Shown piece by piece: positions 1-7,528 of a stretch of DNA of 64,000 nt; position 1 is the first letter of the stretch; every line of letters begins with the position of its first letter. The DNA comes from Sphingomonas sanxanigenens (GTDB lineage Bacteria; Pseudomonadota; Alphaproteobacteria; Sphingomonadales; Sphingomonadaceae). A program made the position numbers and the translations under genes. The stretch spans positions 1 to 64,000 of the forward strand of contig QFNN01000001.1 of the NCBI GenBank assembly GCA_003240855.1. Reading direction: 5' to 3'. The notes under the pieces are model-generated. The model searched no databases. It was not told the DNA's origin and was given only the letters and a program-made list of their open reading frames with translations.

Positions 1-99
1 CACCTGAAAGCGCTCGAGGCGCTGGGCGCAGAGATTGAGCTGACCGCCGGCTATGTGAAGGCGACGGCGCCCGGCGGCCGTTTGCCGGGCGGCGACTTC
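1..99 (+). pseudogene. murA: MurA internal fragment, cut off at a chimeric junction
   Basis: Frame 1 from the first base encodes 33 residues typical of UDP-N-acetylglucosamine 1-carboxyvinyltransferase (first step of peptidoglycan precursor synthesis), roughly residues 125-157 of a normal protein of about 420. Recognisable pieces are [24 protein letters not shown] and GRLPGGDF. In MurA the next residues should be a phenylalanine/proline/valine stretch leading to SVGATEN. Here the frame instead enters the antisense strand of clpS. The start of the gene lies left of the window. MurA is normally essential, so a real truncation would need a second copy elsewhere; a contig-end artefact is the simpler reading. 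Confidence 0.75.
91..99. other. Junction with 9-base shared sequence between murA and clpS
   Basis: GGCGACTTC can be read as the end of the MurA segment (G-D-F on the plus strand) and as the end of the intact ClpS segment (E-V-A on the minus strand). Two convergent genes that should each continue are joined here, with no intergenic DNA. Confidence 0.7.
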
Positions 100-366
100 G
101 TAGGTAAAGACGCCGCATACCCCCACGCCCTTCTGGTGGACGTGAAGCATCACGCGCGTCGCGGCTTCCATATCCATGCGGAAGAAGCGCTGAAGGACAA
201 GCACGACGAACTCCATAGGCGTATAGTCGTCGTTAAGCATCAGCACCTTGTAGGGAGCAGGCTTCTTGGTGCGCGTCCGGGTGCGCGTGGCGACGCCAAG
301 GCCGGCGCCATCCTCGTCCTCGCCATCCTTGCGGGTCGCCATAAGGGGTTCGATGCTTTGGGTCAT
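91..366 (-). pseudogene. clpS: ClpS adaptor, C-terminus lost at the MurA junction
   Basis: Reading leftwards from an ATG at 366, the first 92 codons are a clear ATP-dependent Clp protease adaptor ClpS. This protein delivers N-degron substrates to ClpA/ClpP in the cytoplasm. Core motifs are [17 protein letters not shown], the [18 protein letters not shown] segment and a basic, Thr/Arg-rich N-terminal extension. The expected last 25 or so residues (a helix and the conserved HPLQC-type end) are missing. After EVA the frame enters the antisense of murA and stays open to base 1 without a stop. A second ATG (codon 9) is an alternative start. No strong ribosome binding site is visible. The gene probably accompanies the phasin gene on the same strand. 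Confidence 0.8.
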
Positions 367-478
367 TATGCGTCAGAATATGGCAAGCGCCGAAGCGAGG
401 GCAAGGGCGGTCGACGGGTTAAGATGCGATAGAGCGTGTTGAATCGCGCGCCGCAGCCGATTGGGCCGCAGCAATGGA

Positions 479-509
479 AAGGGCCGCCCCGGCTTCCCAG
501 GACGGCCCC
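479..509 (-). terminator. Probable terminator of the phasin gene
   Basis: On the minus strand, 28 bases after the phasin stop, GGGCCG (508-503) pairs with CGGCCC (486-481) and additional G/C pairs extend the stem. A short TTT follows. The U-tract is weak, so efficiency is uncertain. Confidence 0.5.
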
Positions 510-536
510 CTCTCAACATTTGCGAAGATCGGGCGA

Positions 537-1274
537 TCAGGCGACCGTCTTGATCTTCTCGGCCGCCACCGCGATGCGGTTCGACAGCGGCTGGAACACG
601 TCGCCGGCCAGCTTCAGGAAGGCCTCGGTGTTCTTCGAGCTTTCCGCGACGAAGCTGTCGAAGGCCGAGCGCGCATATTCGCTCTGCAACTGGAACAGCT
701 CGGTCGGCGACTTGACCGACGCGAAGCTCTTCATCGCGGTCGTGGCCTTCTCGTAATTCTTGCGCGCGGTGTCGGCGGCCTGCTGGCCAAGCGCTTCCGC
801 TCCCTTCGCGGCGACCTTGGTCGATTCGACCACGGCTTCGAGGTTGCCCTTGTTGAACTCGTTCAGCTCTTCGACGAGCTTGGTGCTCTTCTCCAGCGCG
901 GCCTTCGCGCGGGCGTTGAAGTCACCGAACAGCGCCTGGCCGCGCTCGACGGCTTCGCTGGCGATCTTGGTCACGGTCTCGGTCATTGCGGTGGTTCCTT
1001 TCTGCGCAGCCGCGGCGATCGCCGGAGCAGCGGGTTTCTTCGGTTGCGGCGTGACGGGCGTCTTTACCGAAACGGGGCCGGCGGGACGCTTGACCGCCAG
1101 CTTGGCGACCGCCGCCTTGACGGCGGCAGGTTTCGCTTTCGGGGGCGTCGCCGAAACAGGCTTCACGATCTTAGCCGCAGCCGCCTTCGCCGCCTCGACC
1201 TTGATCAGCGACGTCGCCGCGGCCTTGGGGGCCGGGACTTTTTCAGGCGCGATCTTCTTCGTCTGGTCGCTCAT
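537..1274 (-). CDS. Phasin family protein with Lys/Ala/Pro-rich N-terminal extension
   Basis: A 245-residue granule-associated protein. Residues 97-245 are a typical phasin (coating of polyhydroxyalkanoate granules), an Ala-rich helical region with the heptad-like ERGQALFGDFNARAK and TELFQLQSEYARSAFD segments. Residues 1-96 are a histone-H1-like tail rich in Lys, Ala and Pro (for example PKAKPAAVKAA), which suggests nucleoid or DNA contact as in PhaF-type phasins; here it is N-terminal. The first start has a good ribosome binding site (GGGAG). An internal ATG at 986 (codon 97) is itself preceded by AAGGA at suitable distance, so a short phasin without the tail may also be made. Two TGC-rich dyads upstream may be PhaR sites. 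Confidence 0.85.
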   Translation of the reverse strand: MSDQTKKIAPEKVPAPKAAATSLIKVEAAKAAAAKIVKPVSATPPKAKPAAVKAAVAKLAVKRPAGPVSVKTPVTPQPKKPAAPAIAAAAQKGTTAMTETVTKIASEAVERGQALFGDFNARAKAALEKSTKLVEELNEFNKGNLEAVVESTKVAAKGAEALGQQAADTARKNYEKATTAMKSFASVKSPTELFQLQSEYARSAFDSFVAESSKNTEAFLKLAGDVFQPLSNRIAVAAEKIKTVA

Positions 1275-1306
1275 TTCAGGCTCCCGAAAAGCTTGAACGC
1301 TCTTTC

Positions 1307-1370
1307 ATGCTGCATTGCACAATATAGAAACGCGATTCGCTTTTCAAGCATTTTTGTGCAGTGCAACAAA
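1307..1370 (-). promoter_or_regulatory. TGC-rich dyads upstream of the phasin, possible PhaR operators
   Basis: Two short TGC/GCA-rich elements, TGCTGCATTGCACAA at 1309-1323 and TTGTGCAGTGCAACAA at 1354-1369, lie 35-95 bases upstream of the phasin start. PhaR-type repressors of PHA genes in alphaproteobacteria bind TGC-rich sequences. The family link is known; the site assignment is inference. Confidence 0.35.
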
Positions 1371-1427
1371 AGTGTAATCCGCCCACCCCGCAGAGATAGG
1401 GCCGGGTTATATTCAGAATGAAAATAG

Positions 1428-2141
1428 TTATTTACCGGCAACCACATTCTGATCCAGGGTCAGTCTCGCGCCGTCACGCGCCAATGCTTCGACGCGCAGG
1501 CGGGGGAAAACATCTTCCAGCGGCCTGGTATCCGGCATCACATAGACATAGCCGCCCTTACGTTGAAAAAGTGGGCGCACGGTCTTGCTGTAGAAAGCGA
1601 GCGGCGCGTTGATGCACCCGAAGGTGATGCGATTATCGTCCGGCGTCGGCGAGAGCAGTCGCTCGCGGCGATGCTCTTTCTTGCTTGCGCCAAGTGGAAT
1701 GGGGTGGAGCGCGACGGACGTCGCGTAATCGACCCAGAGGACTTTTTCCCTGTCGGCGGCGAGACCGAATTTCGCAAGAAAGCGACCGGCTGGCGTCGTT
1801 TTCTCCGCAGGACCGATTTCGGCAAGATTCTTGCTGCCAATGCCCGGCGTGGCATTGTCGCCCTTTGCGACGCCGATCAGCACGGGGACGGCGCCCAGCG
1901 CCTTCCCCTTCGCGCTGAACAGAAACAGCGACGCATTATTCTTGTCGACGACGGCATAGGGCAGCCCGTGATTGTCCGCCGATGCGAAAATCCAGTCGAT
2001 GACGCGCTCCGCATCTGGAGATGGCGTGATCGCCTTTTTCCTGGCCGGCGCGACATTGGACGGCGGATGCCCCGTCGCGGATGAGCGGGCGGCGCCTGCG
2101 GCCGGCGCGGCGGCCGCCAGTGCCAGAAGTAAAGTGATCAT
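1428..2141 (-). CDS. L,D-transpeptidase (YkuD) family, secreted
   Basis: A 237-residue protein with an N-terminal hydrophobic stretch (MITLLLALAAAAPAAG) that looks like a signal peptide, followed by a YkuD-type domain. The presumed catalytic region is the histidine in SVALHPIPLG (about residue 152) and the cysteine in RITFGCINAP (about residue 182). L,D-transpeptidases cross-link peptidoglycan or attach proteins to it in the periplasm. The usual SxGCxR signature is altered to FGCIN, so the exact reaction (cross-linking, anchoring or another acyl transfer) is not settled. No clear ribosome binding site precedes the ATG. The gene stands alone between the phasin and the lipoprotein gene. Confidence 0.75.
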   Translation of the reverse strand: MITLLLALAAAAPAAGAARSSATGHPPSNVAPARKKAITPSPDAERVIDWIFASADNHGLPYAVVDKNNASLFLFSAKGKALGAVPVLIGVAKGDNATPGIGSKNLAEIGPAEKTTPAGRFLAKFGLAADREKVLWVDYATSVALHPIPLGASKKEHRRERLLSPTPDDNRITFGCINAPLAFYSKTVRPLFQRKGGYVYVMPDTRPLEDVFPRLRVEALARDGARLTLDQNVVAGK

Positions 2142-2158
2142 CGACGGGAGCGCTCACA

Positions 2159-2186
2159 GAAAAAGCGCGACCGCCCCGATGGGCGG
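2159..2186 (-). terminator. Rho-independent terminator after the lipoprotein gene
   Basis: On the minus strand CCGCCC (2186-2181) and GGGCGG (2176-2171) form a stem with a 4-base loop, followed a few bases later by a run of five T (2163-2159). It lies about 50 bases past the lipoprotein stop and just before the transpeptidase gene. Confidence 0.55.
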
Positions 2187-2233
2187 CCACGCGTTACAGT
2201 CAAAGCCTTATCAGCCGCAGGGGCTGCATACAG

Positions 2234-2542
2234 TCAGTTGCGCGACCGCTTCTGCTGCTTCTTCTGAAGCCCGACGATCTGCTGCTCGGTCCCGTCGACG
2301 CGAGTGGTGAGCTGGTCGATACGCTGACCATTGTTCTGCGCGGCCTGCGATGCGGCCTGGGCCTCGGCCAGAGCCGACTTGGCCGTGCCGTCAGTTTCCT
2401 GCAGCTTTGTCTCGAGAGCGCCCACGCGCTCGCTGACCGGAGCGATCTGCTCACGGACATAGGATTTGGTGGCGCAGCCGCCCAGGCTGATCGCACCCAC
2501 CAGGATGGCGACAGCGGGAGCAAGTTTAACGGTTCGCGACAT
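2234..2542 (-). CDS. Small lipoprotein with coiled-coil, function unknown
   Basis: Starting at the ATG at 2542, 102 residues: a signal sequence ending in a lipobox LGGC (Cys 23), then ATKSYVREQIAPVSERVGALE and a heptad-like, Ala/Gln-rich stretch to a basic C-terminus (KKQQKRSRN). The segment resembles the coiled-coil linker that in many sphingomonad proteins precedes an OmpA peptidoglycan-binding domain, but no OmpA domain is present. A GGAAA ribosome binding site lies at correct distance, which supports this start over the longer reading to 2797. It is probably anchored in the outer membrane and of structural use, like a small Lpp-type protein. Confidence 0.7.
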   Translation of the reverse strand: MSRTVKLAPAVAILVGAISLGGCATKSYVREQIAPVSERVGALETKLQETDGTAKSALAEAQAASQAAQNNGQRIDQLTTRVDGTEQQIVGLQKKQQKRSRN

Positions 2543-2682
2543 GCTGATTTCCAATTGTTGACCCAACCGCTCGTAAACAGCGCCTGCGCGCGGTTGTTCC
2601 GCCATTCGTCTCAATCCAACGGCGCAGCGGCTCGCTTCGACGCATGAATGCGCGCCATCGAAGCCTGTTGGGCTGCAACAGG

Positions 2683-3300
2683 CTATCGCTTGGGCTGACG
2701 CCTTGGTTCCGATGCGAACGGATCCTTCGGTATCTTGCCCGATCGTCTTTCGCTCTGCGTATCGGCCGCAGGGCTGGCCCGCTGCGCTTCGACGCAACGC
2801 CGCAATTCGGCAACGGCCGCGCCGCTTCCCTCGAGCGCAAGTCGCTCCACCGGCGTTTCGCCACGATCGATATCGAGGACCCGGGACGCCGCAAAGTAAG
2901 TGGGAAACTTCGTCTCGAAACTGGTGACGAACCCCCTTTTCCTCTCGGACGCCATCCCAACCGCGAAATGATCCGGATAAGCGCCGCTGGACAGGCGGAA
3001 GCTGAGCTTCAACCGGTCCTGCGGCTTGATCGACCAGTTGTCGTTCAGCACCGAGAGATGATTGGCGCCGTCGATATCGAGGCCAAGAAGCAGCGTCGTC
3101 CCGCCGACGCCGTCATAGGCTCTGGTGATGAAGCAGCCGTTCCTCTCCTTATTGGGCGCGACAGTCCAACCGCCGAGGTCGCGCGCGGCATAGCCCTGCG
3201 CAGAGGCGTGCGCGCTCGCGAACGGGCCGGCGACGAGCGCCAGAATCCAAGCGCATTGCGATGCGTTCACGCGGCGCAAACCCGATCGCGGGAAGATCAT
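2683..3300 (-). CDS. Secreted protein of unknown function
   Basis: 205 residues from the ATG at 3300 (a TTG nine bases earlier is an alternative). A signal peptide ends around the AHASAQG segment. The mature part contains DLGGWTVAPNKERNGCFITRAY and a repeated beta pattern (TTLLLGLDIDG, LSVLNDNWSIKP), which suggests a small beta-rich periplasmic domain. The C-terminal 40 residues are polar and basic. No enzymatic motif is visible and I do not recognise a named family. It is monocistronic, and 117 bases without features separate it from the ATPase gene to its right. Confidence 0.65.
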   Translation of the reverse strand: MIFPRSGLRRVNASQCAWILALVAGPFASAHASAQGYAARDLGGWTVAPNKERNGCFITRAYDGVGGTTLLLGLDIDGANHLSVLNDNWSIKPQDRLKLSFRLSSGAYPDHFAVGMASERKRGFVTSFETKFPTYFAASRVLDIDRGETPVERLALEGSGAAVAELRRCVEAQRASPAADTQSERRSGKIPKDPFASEPRRQPKR

Positions 3301-3428
3301 GTTGAACAAGCTCTGCGCATCCTATTTGCCCGATCGCACAAATATCCGGCGGCCATGAAGTTCCACGACCGCAATCCGGGGCGACCATAGCCCGCATCGA
3401 CCGGGCTGGTTACCTTACCGGCCCCACC

Positions 3429-4244
3429 CTAAAGCCGCTTCGCCGCGCGCCCGGCAAGTTCGGTCACATATTGCCAGGCGACGCGGCCCGATCGGCTGCC
3501 GCGCTGCGTCGCCCATTGCACTGCGTCCGCCGGATCGAAGGGCAACCCGTAAGCGGCGGCATAATGTTCGATCATCGCCAGATAGGCCGGTTGGTCGACA
3601 TTGTGGAAACCGATGCTGAGGCCAAAGCGGTCGGCGAGCGCCAGCCGGTCGTCGACGACGTCGCGGACATTGATCGCGCTGTCCTGCTCGGCAATGTCGC
3701 GCGCGACGATGTGGCGGCGGTTGGAGGTGACGTGCAGCCGCGCATTGGCCGGCCGCGCCTCGGCCCCGCCTTCGAGCAGCGAGCGCAGCACGCGCGCGCC
3801 GGCGCCATTGGCCTCGAACGCGACATCGTCGACAAAGATCGCGAACGCGCGATCGACGCCCGCCAGCACCGCGAACAGGGCGGGCAGCGTATCGAGCCGA
3901 TCGCCGTCGACCTCGACCAGCGCGATCGCCGCGCCTTCCGCCTGCAGCGCGCCGACTACCGATTTGACCAGCGCCGACTTGCCCGTGCCGCGCGCGCCCC
4001 ACAGCAGCACGTCATGTGCGGCGCGCCCCGCCGCCAACCGCCGGGCGTTTTCGAGCAGCGTCGCCTTCTGCGCATCGATGCCCGAAAGCATGGTGAGCGG
4101 CAGTGGACGAAAATCACGCAACGCCGCCAATACGCCGTCGCGCCAGCCATAGGCCGGATGCGCCAGCGGATCGGCGGCTGTCGGCGGCGGAGGCGCCATG
4201 CGCTCCAGCGCTGCGGCGATGCGGGCCAGAAGATCCTCAGTCAT
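3429..4244 (-). CDS. DUF815-type AAA ATPase
   Basis: 271 residues with a P-loop GARGTGKS (83-90), a Walker B-like AIFVDD (about 134-139) and the arginine-containing TSNRRHIVARD segment typical of DUF815 ATP-binding proteins. These are cytoplasmic ATPases of unknown partner. Only 31 bases separate it from the upstream PrsT-like gene on the same strand, so it is probably the last gene of the exopolysaccharide-regulation operon. Whether that means a functional link is not shown; DUF815 genes occur in varied contexts. Confidence 0.8.
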   Translation of the reverse strand: MTEDLLARIAAALERMAPPPPTAADPLAHPAYGWRDGVLAALRDFRPLPLTMLSGIDAQKATLLENARRLAAGRAAHDVLLWGARGTGKSALVKSVVGALQAEGAAIALVEVDGDRLDTLPALFAVLAGVDRAFAIFVDDVAFEANGAGARVLRSLLEGGAEARPANARLHVTSNRRHIVARDIAEQDSAINVRDVVDDRLALADRFGLSIGFHNVDQPAYLAMIEHYAAAYGLPFDPADAVQWATQRGSRSGRVAWQYVTELAGRAAKRL

Positions 4245-4275
4245 GCCCCCCCCTCTAGCCGCGCACAGGGGCCGC

Positions 4276-6189
4276 CTACAATTCCCCGTCGGCCGACCGC
4301 GCGCGCACCAGATGCTGGCGGAAGGCCGGATCGTTCGGCGCGATCGCCAGCGCCTGCTCGATCAGCGCGACGCCATAGGCCCGATCGCCGCCTTCGGCGC
4401 TGATCGCGCCCAGCGTGTCGGCCAGCGCGGGACTGGCGGGCTGGCGACTAAAAGCGAGACGCGCAAAGCGCAGCGCGCGAGCCTGGTCACCTGCGCCGTT
4501 CGCGGCCCAGGCGGCATTGTTGAGCAGCAGCAAATCGCCATTGCCGATGCGCCGGCGCACCGAGCGGATCACCGCTTCCGCCTGCGCCCACGCGCCCGCC
4601 GCCAGCATCGCGTCACTCGCCGCGTTTAGAGCGGGGATGGAGCGCGGATTCTGCGCCAGGAACAGGCTGAGCGTCGCCGCCCCCGCCGCCGCATCGCCCG
4701 CGCGCGCCTGCGCGTCGGCGAGCCTCAGCGCGACGCCTTCCGAAAATTGCAGCGAGGCGGCGTCCTTATAAGCGTGCGCAGCATCACCCCAGCGCTGCGT
4801 CGCCGCCAGCACTTCGCCCACCAGCATGTGCGCGCCCGGCGCTCCCGGATTGCCGCGAAGCAGTCGCTGCGCCTCGGCCAGCGCCGCACCGCCATTTCCG
4901 GCGATCAGCAGCCCACGCACATAACGCGCGACGGCGCGCGCATCGCCGCTCGCCGCTTCGGCGGCCAAGGTCGCGAGCGGCGTGGAAGGATCGATCGGGC
5001 CACCGCCATCGCCGCGCGCGACCGCTGCGCGATCGAGGAAGGGAGCGGCCGCCGCGCGATCGCCCAGCCTCTCATGCGCCCGCCCGGTCAGCAGCAGCGC
5101 ATAGCTGTCGCCGCGCGACGCAAGCGGTGCAAGCGCCTCGATCGCCGCCGCCGGATCACCCGCACGCCAGCGCGCAAGCCCCAGCAGCCGGCGCGCGGCA
5201 AGATTGTCGGGCTGTTCGTCAAGCAGATCGTCGAGCCGGTCGGCGGCCTGCTCGAACGCTCCTTCATGGATGGACAGCGTCGCCGAAAGCAGCATCGCGC
5301 CTGGCGCCCCGCTCAGGCGCTCGCCCACGCGATTGAGCATGGCCCGCGCGAGATCGAAGCGCCCCGCGCGCGCCGCCGTCACCGATTGCAGATAGAAGAT
5401 TCTCGCATTGCCCGGATCGATCGCCAGCGCCGCCCGGCAGGCCGCGAGCATCGCCTGATACCGGCCGAGATCCCCCAGCGTCGCCGCCTTCTCGATCAGC
5501 GCGGGCGCGTATCCCGGATCGATCGCGATCGCCCGGTCGAACCAGGGCAAGGACGCGACGAGGCCGAACTGATCGCGCACCATCTGTCCGCGCACCAGCA
5601 ACGTCTCGGGATCGCGCGGATCGAGCTCCACTGCATGCGCCGACGCCTCGACCGCCCCCGCAGTCTCGCCGGTGGCGCGGCGGAAGCGCGCGAGATCGAC
5701 CCACAAGGCCGCATTGCCGGGCGCGATCCGCAGCGCCCCGCTGAAGTCGACGGCGGCCGAGCCATTTTCGCCAAGCATAGCATGCGCGCGAGCACGGATG
5801 CGCGCGGCGTAAACGGCGTAGCGTGCGGGAATGGAAGCTGAATCCGCTTCAGCGAGCGCAGCCTGCGCCTGCCCCTGAAGCAGCAACGCTTCCGCCAACA
5901 GATGATGGCTTGTGGCGGCGGGAGCGCCAAGGCTGCGCGCCTGCCCGATCTCGCCGGCGGCCGCCACGCCGTCGCCCAGCAGCAGCGCGGTCCGCGCCAG
6001 TAGCAGCCGCGCCGCAGGATCACGCGGATCGGCGCGCACCGCATTCATGAAATGGACGCGCGCCTCGCGGGGATGATGCAGCCGCAGCGCCGCCAACCCG
6101 GCCACCAGATCGGCATTCGCCGGCAGCGCCGCGCCCAACAGGAGCAACGCGCCGGCAAGCGCACCCAGCCTAGCTGGCCGAGATGTCAT
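4276..6189 (-). CDS. PrsT-like tetratricopeptide repeat protein of the XrtA/PEP-CTERM system
   Basis: 637 residues: a signal peptide (cleavage near LPANADL, residues 21-27) and TPR repeats along the whole length (for example LWVDLARFRRATGETAGAVE, ALNAASDAMLAAGAWAQAE). It follows prsR directly and its start overlaps the prsR stop by 20 bases, the position occupied by prsT in exosortase-A loci. It is shorter than the roughly 900-residue PrsT proteins I know. The role is probably periplasmic and scaffold-like in exopolysaccharide assembly or export. The call rests on context as much as on sequence. Confidence 0.7.
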   Translation of the reverse strand: MTSRPARLGALAGALLLLGAALPANADLVAGLAALRLHHPREARVHFMNAVRADPRDPAARLLLARTALLLGDGVAAAGEIGQARSLGAPAATSHHLLAEALLLQGQAQAALAEADSASIPARYAVYAARIRARAHAMLGENGSAAVDFSGALRIAPGNAALWVDLARFRRATGETAGAVEASAHAVELDPRDPETLLVRGQMVRDQFGLVASLPWFDRAIAIDPGYAPALIEKAATLGDLGRYQAMLAACRAALAIDPGNARIFYLQSVTAARAGRFDLARAMLNRVGERLSGAPGAMLLSATLSIHEGAFEQAADRLDDLLDEQPDNLAARRLLGLARWRAGDPAAAIEALAPLASRGDSYALLLTGRAHERLGDRAAAAPFLDRAAVARGDGGGPIDPSTPLATLAAEAASGDARAVARYVRGLLIAGNGGAALAEAQRLLRGNPGAPGAHMLVGEVLAATQRWGDAAHAYKDAASLQFSEGVALRLADAQARAGDAAAGAATLSLFLAQNPRSIPALNAASDAMLAAGAWAQAEAVIRSVRRRIGNGDLLLLNNAAWAANGAGDQARALRFARLAFSRQPASPALADTLGAISAEGGDRAYGVALIEQALAIAPNDPAFRQHLVRARSADGEL

Positions 6190-7528
6190 ATTGCTTGAGC
6201 AGATCGTAAAGCGTCGGACGACTGATGCCGAGCAGCTTGGCGGCGTTGGAAATATTATTCTCGCTCCGCGCCAGCGCGCGGCGGATCGCCTTGCGATCGG
6301 CCTGCTCGCGCGCAGCCTTCAGGTTGATAAGATCGGCTTCCTCGGCACCGCCTTCCAGATCGAGATCGGCGGCGGCGATAAGCTTGCCGTCGGCCATGAT
6401 CACGGCCCGCTTCAGCTGGTTCTCCAGCTCGCGAACATTGCCCGGCCAGCTCCAGCGATCGATCGCCGCCAAGGCATCGGGGGTGAAGCCGCGCACATTG
6501 GAGTTCATCTGCTTGGCGAAGCGGGCGAGAAAATGGCGCGCGAGCAGGCCCGCGTCGCCCGGCCGCTCGGCGAGCGCGGGGATTTTCACGACGATCTCGG
6601 CGAGGCGATAATAAAGATCCTCGCGGAAACGCCCTTCGGCGATCATGCCTTCGAGATTCTGGTGCGTCGCGCAGACGATGCGCGTGTCGACGGCGATCGG
6701 CTTGCGGCCGCCGATCCGTTCGATGACGCGTTCCTGCAGAAAGCGCAGCAGCTTGACCTGCAGGGGCAGCGGGATGTCGCCCACTTCGTCGAGGAAGAGC
6801 GTGCCGCCCTCGGCCATCTCGATCTTGCCTTCGGTGGTCTTGATCGCGCCGGTGAACGCGCCCTTCTCGTGCCCGAACAACTCGGCCTCGAGCAGGTTCT
6901 CTGGAATGGCGGCGCAGTTGATCGCGACGAACGCGCCCTTGCGCCCGCTGGCGTCGTGAAGGCCGCGCGCGAGCAGTTCCTTGCCCGTGCCGCTGGCGCC
7001 GAGCAGCATCACCGAGACGTTGTTGGCCGCGACGCGCTCGATCGTGCGCGCGACCTTCAGCATTTCCGGCGCGCCGGTAATCATCCCGCCAAGCACGCTG
7101 TGGCTGCCGTTCACGCTTTCCGCAAGGCGGCGATTCTCGGCCTCGATCGCCTGCAAGTGGAAGGCGCGGCGGACGATCAGGCCAAGCTCGTCAATGTCGA
7201 CGGGCTTCTGATAGAAATCATAGGCGCCGCCCGCGATCGCGCCCAGCGCGCTTTCGCGCGCGCCGTGCCCGGACGCGACGATGACCTTGGTGTCGGGCGC
7301 GAGGCTGAGGATCGCCTCGAGCGTGGCGAAGCCTTCGCTCGTCCCGTCGGGATCGGGCGGCAGACCGAGGTCGAGCGTCACCACCTTGGGTTCGGCAAGG
7401 CGCAGCGCGTCGATCGCCGACTGACGATCGCCCGCGACGATCACTTCATAATCTTCATAGGCCCAGCGAAGCTGACGCTGGAGGCCCTGATCGTCCTCGA
7501 CGATCAGCAGGCGGGGTTTGTCGCTCAT
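6170..7528 (-). CDS. prsR: PEP-CTERM-box response regulator PrsR (sigma-54 activator)
   Basis: 452 residues with three parts: a receiver domain (acceptor Asp about 53 in LDLGLPPD), an AAA+ sigma-54 interaction domain (Walker A GASGTGKE at about 176-183, GAFTGA loop at about 222-227 that contacts sigma-54, later GNVRELEN), and a Fis-type helix-turn-helix at the C-terminus (NAAKLLGISRPTLYDLL). PrsR is phosphorylated by PrsK and activates sigma-54 promoters of PEP-CTERM protein genes. The start overlaps the prsK stop by one base, so the two are translationally coupled. Confidence 0.92.
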   Translation of the reverse strand: MSDKPRLLIVEDDQGLQRQLRWAYEDYEVIVAGDRQSAIDALRLAEPKVVTLDLGLPPDPDGTSEGFATLEAILSLAPDTKVIVASGHGARESALGAIAGGAYDFYQKPVDIDELGLIVRRAFHLQAIEAENRRLAESVNGSHSVLGGMITGAPEMLKVARTIERVAANNVSVMLLGASGTGKELLARGLHDASGRKGAFVAINCAAIPENLLEAELFGHEKGAFTGAIKTTEGKIEMAEGGTLFLDEVGDIPLPLQVKLLRFLQERVIERIGGRKPIAVDTRIVCATHQNLEGMIAEGRFREDLYYRLAEIVVKIPALAERPGDAGLLARHFLARFAKQMNSNVRGFTPDALAAIDRWSWPGNVRELENQLKRAVIMADGKLIAAADLDLEGGAEEADLINLKAAREQADRKAIRRALARSENNISNAAKLLGISRPTLYDLLKQYDISAS

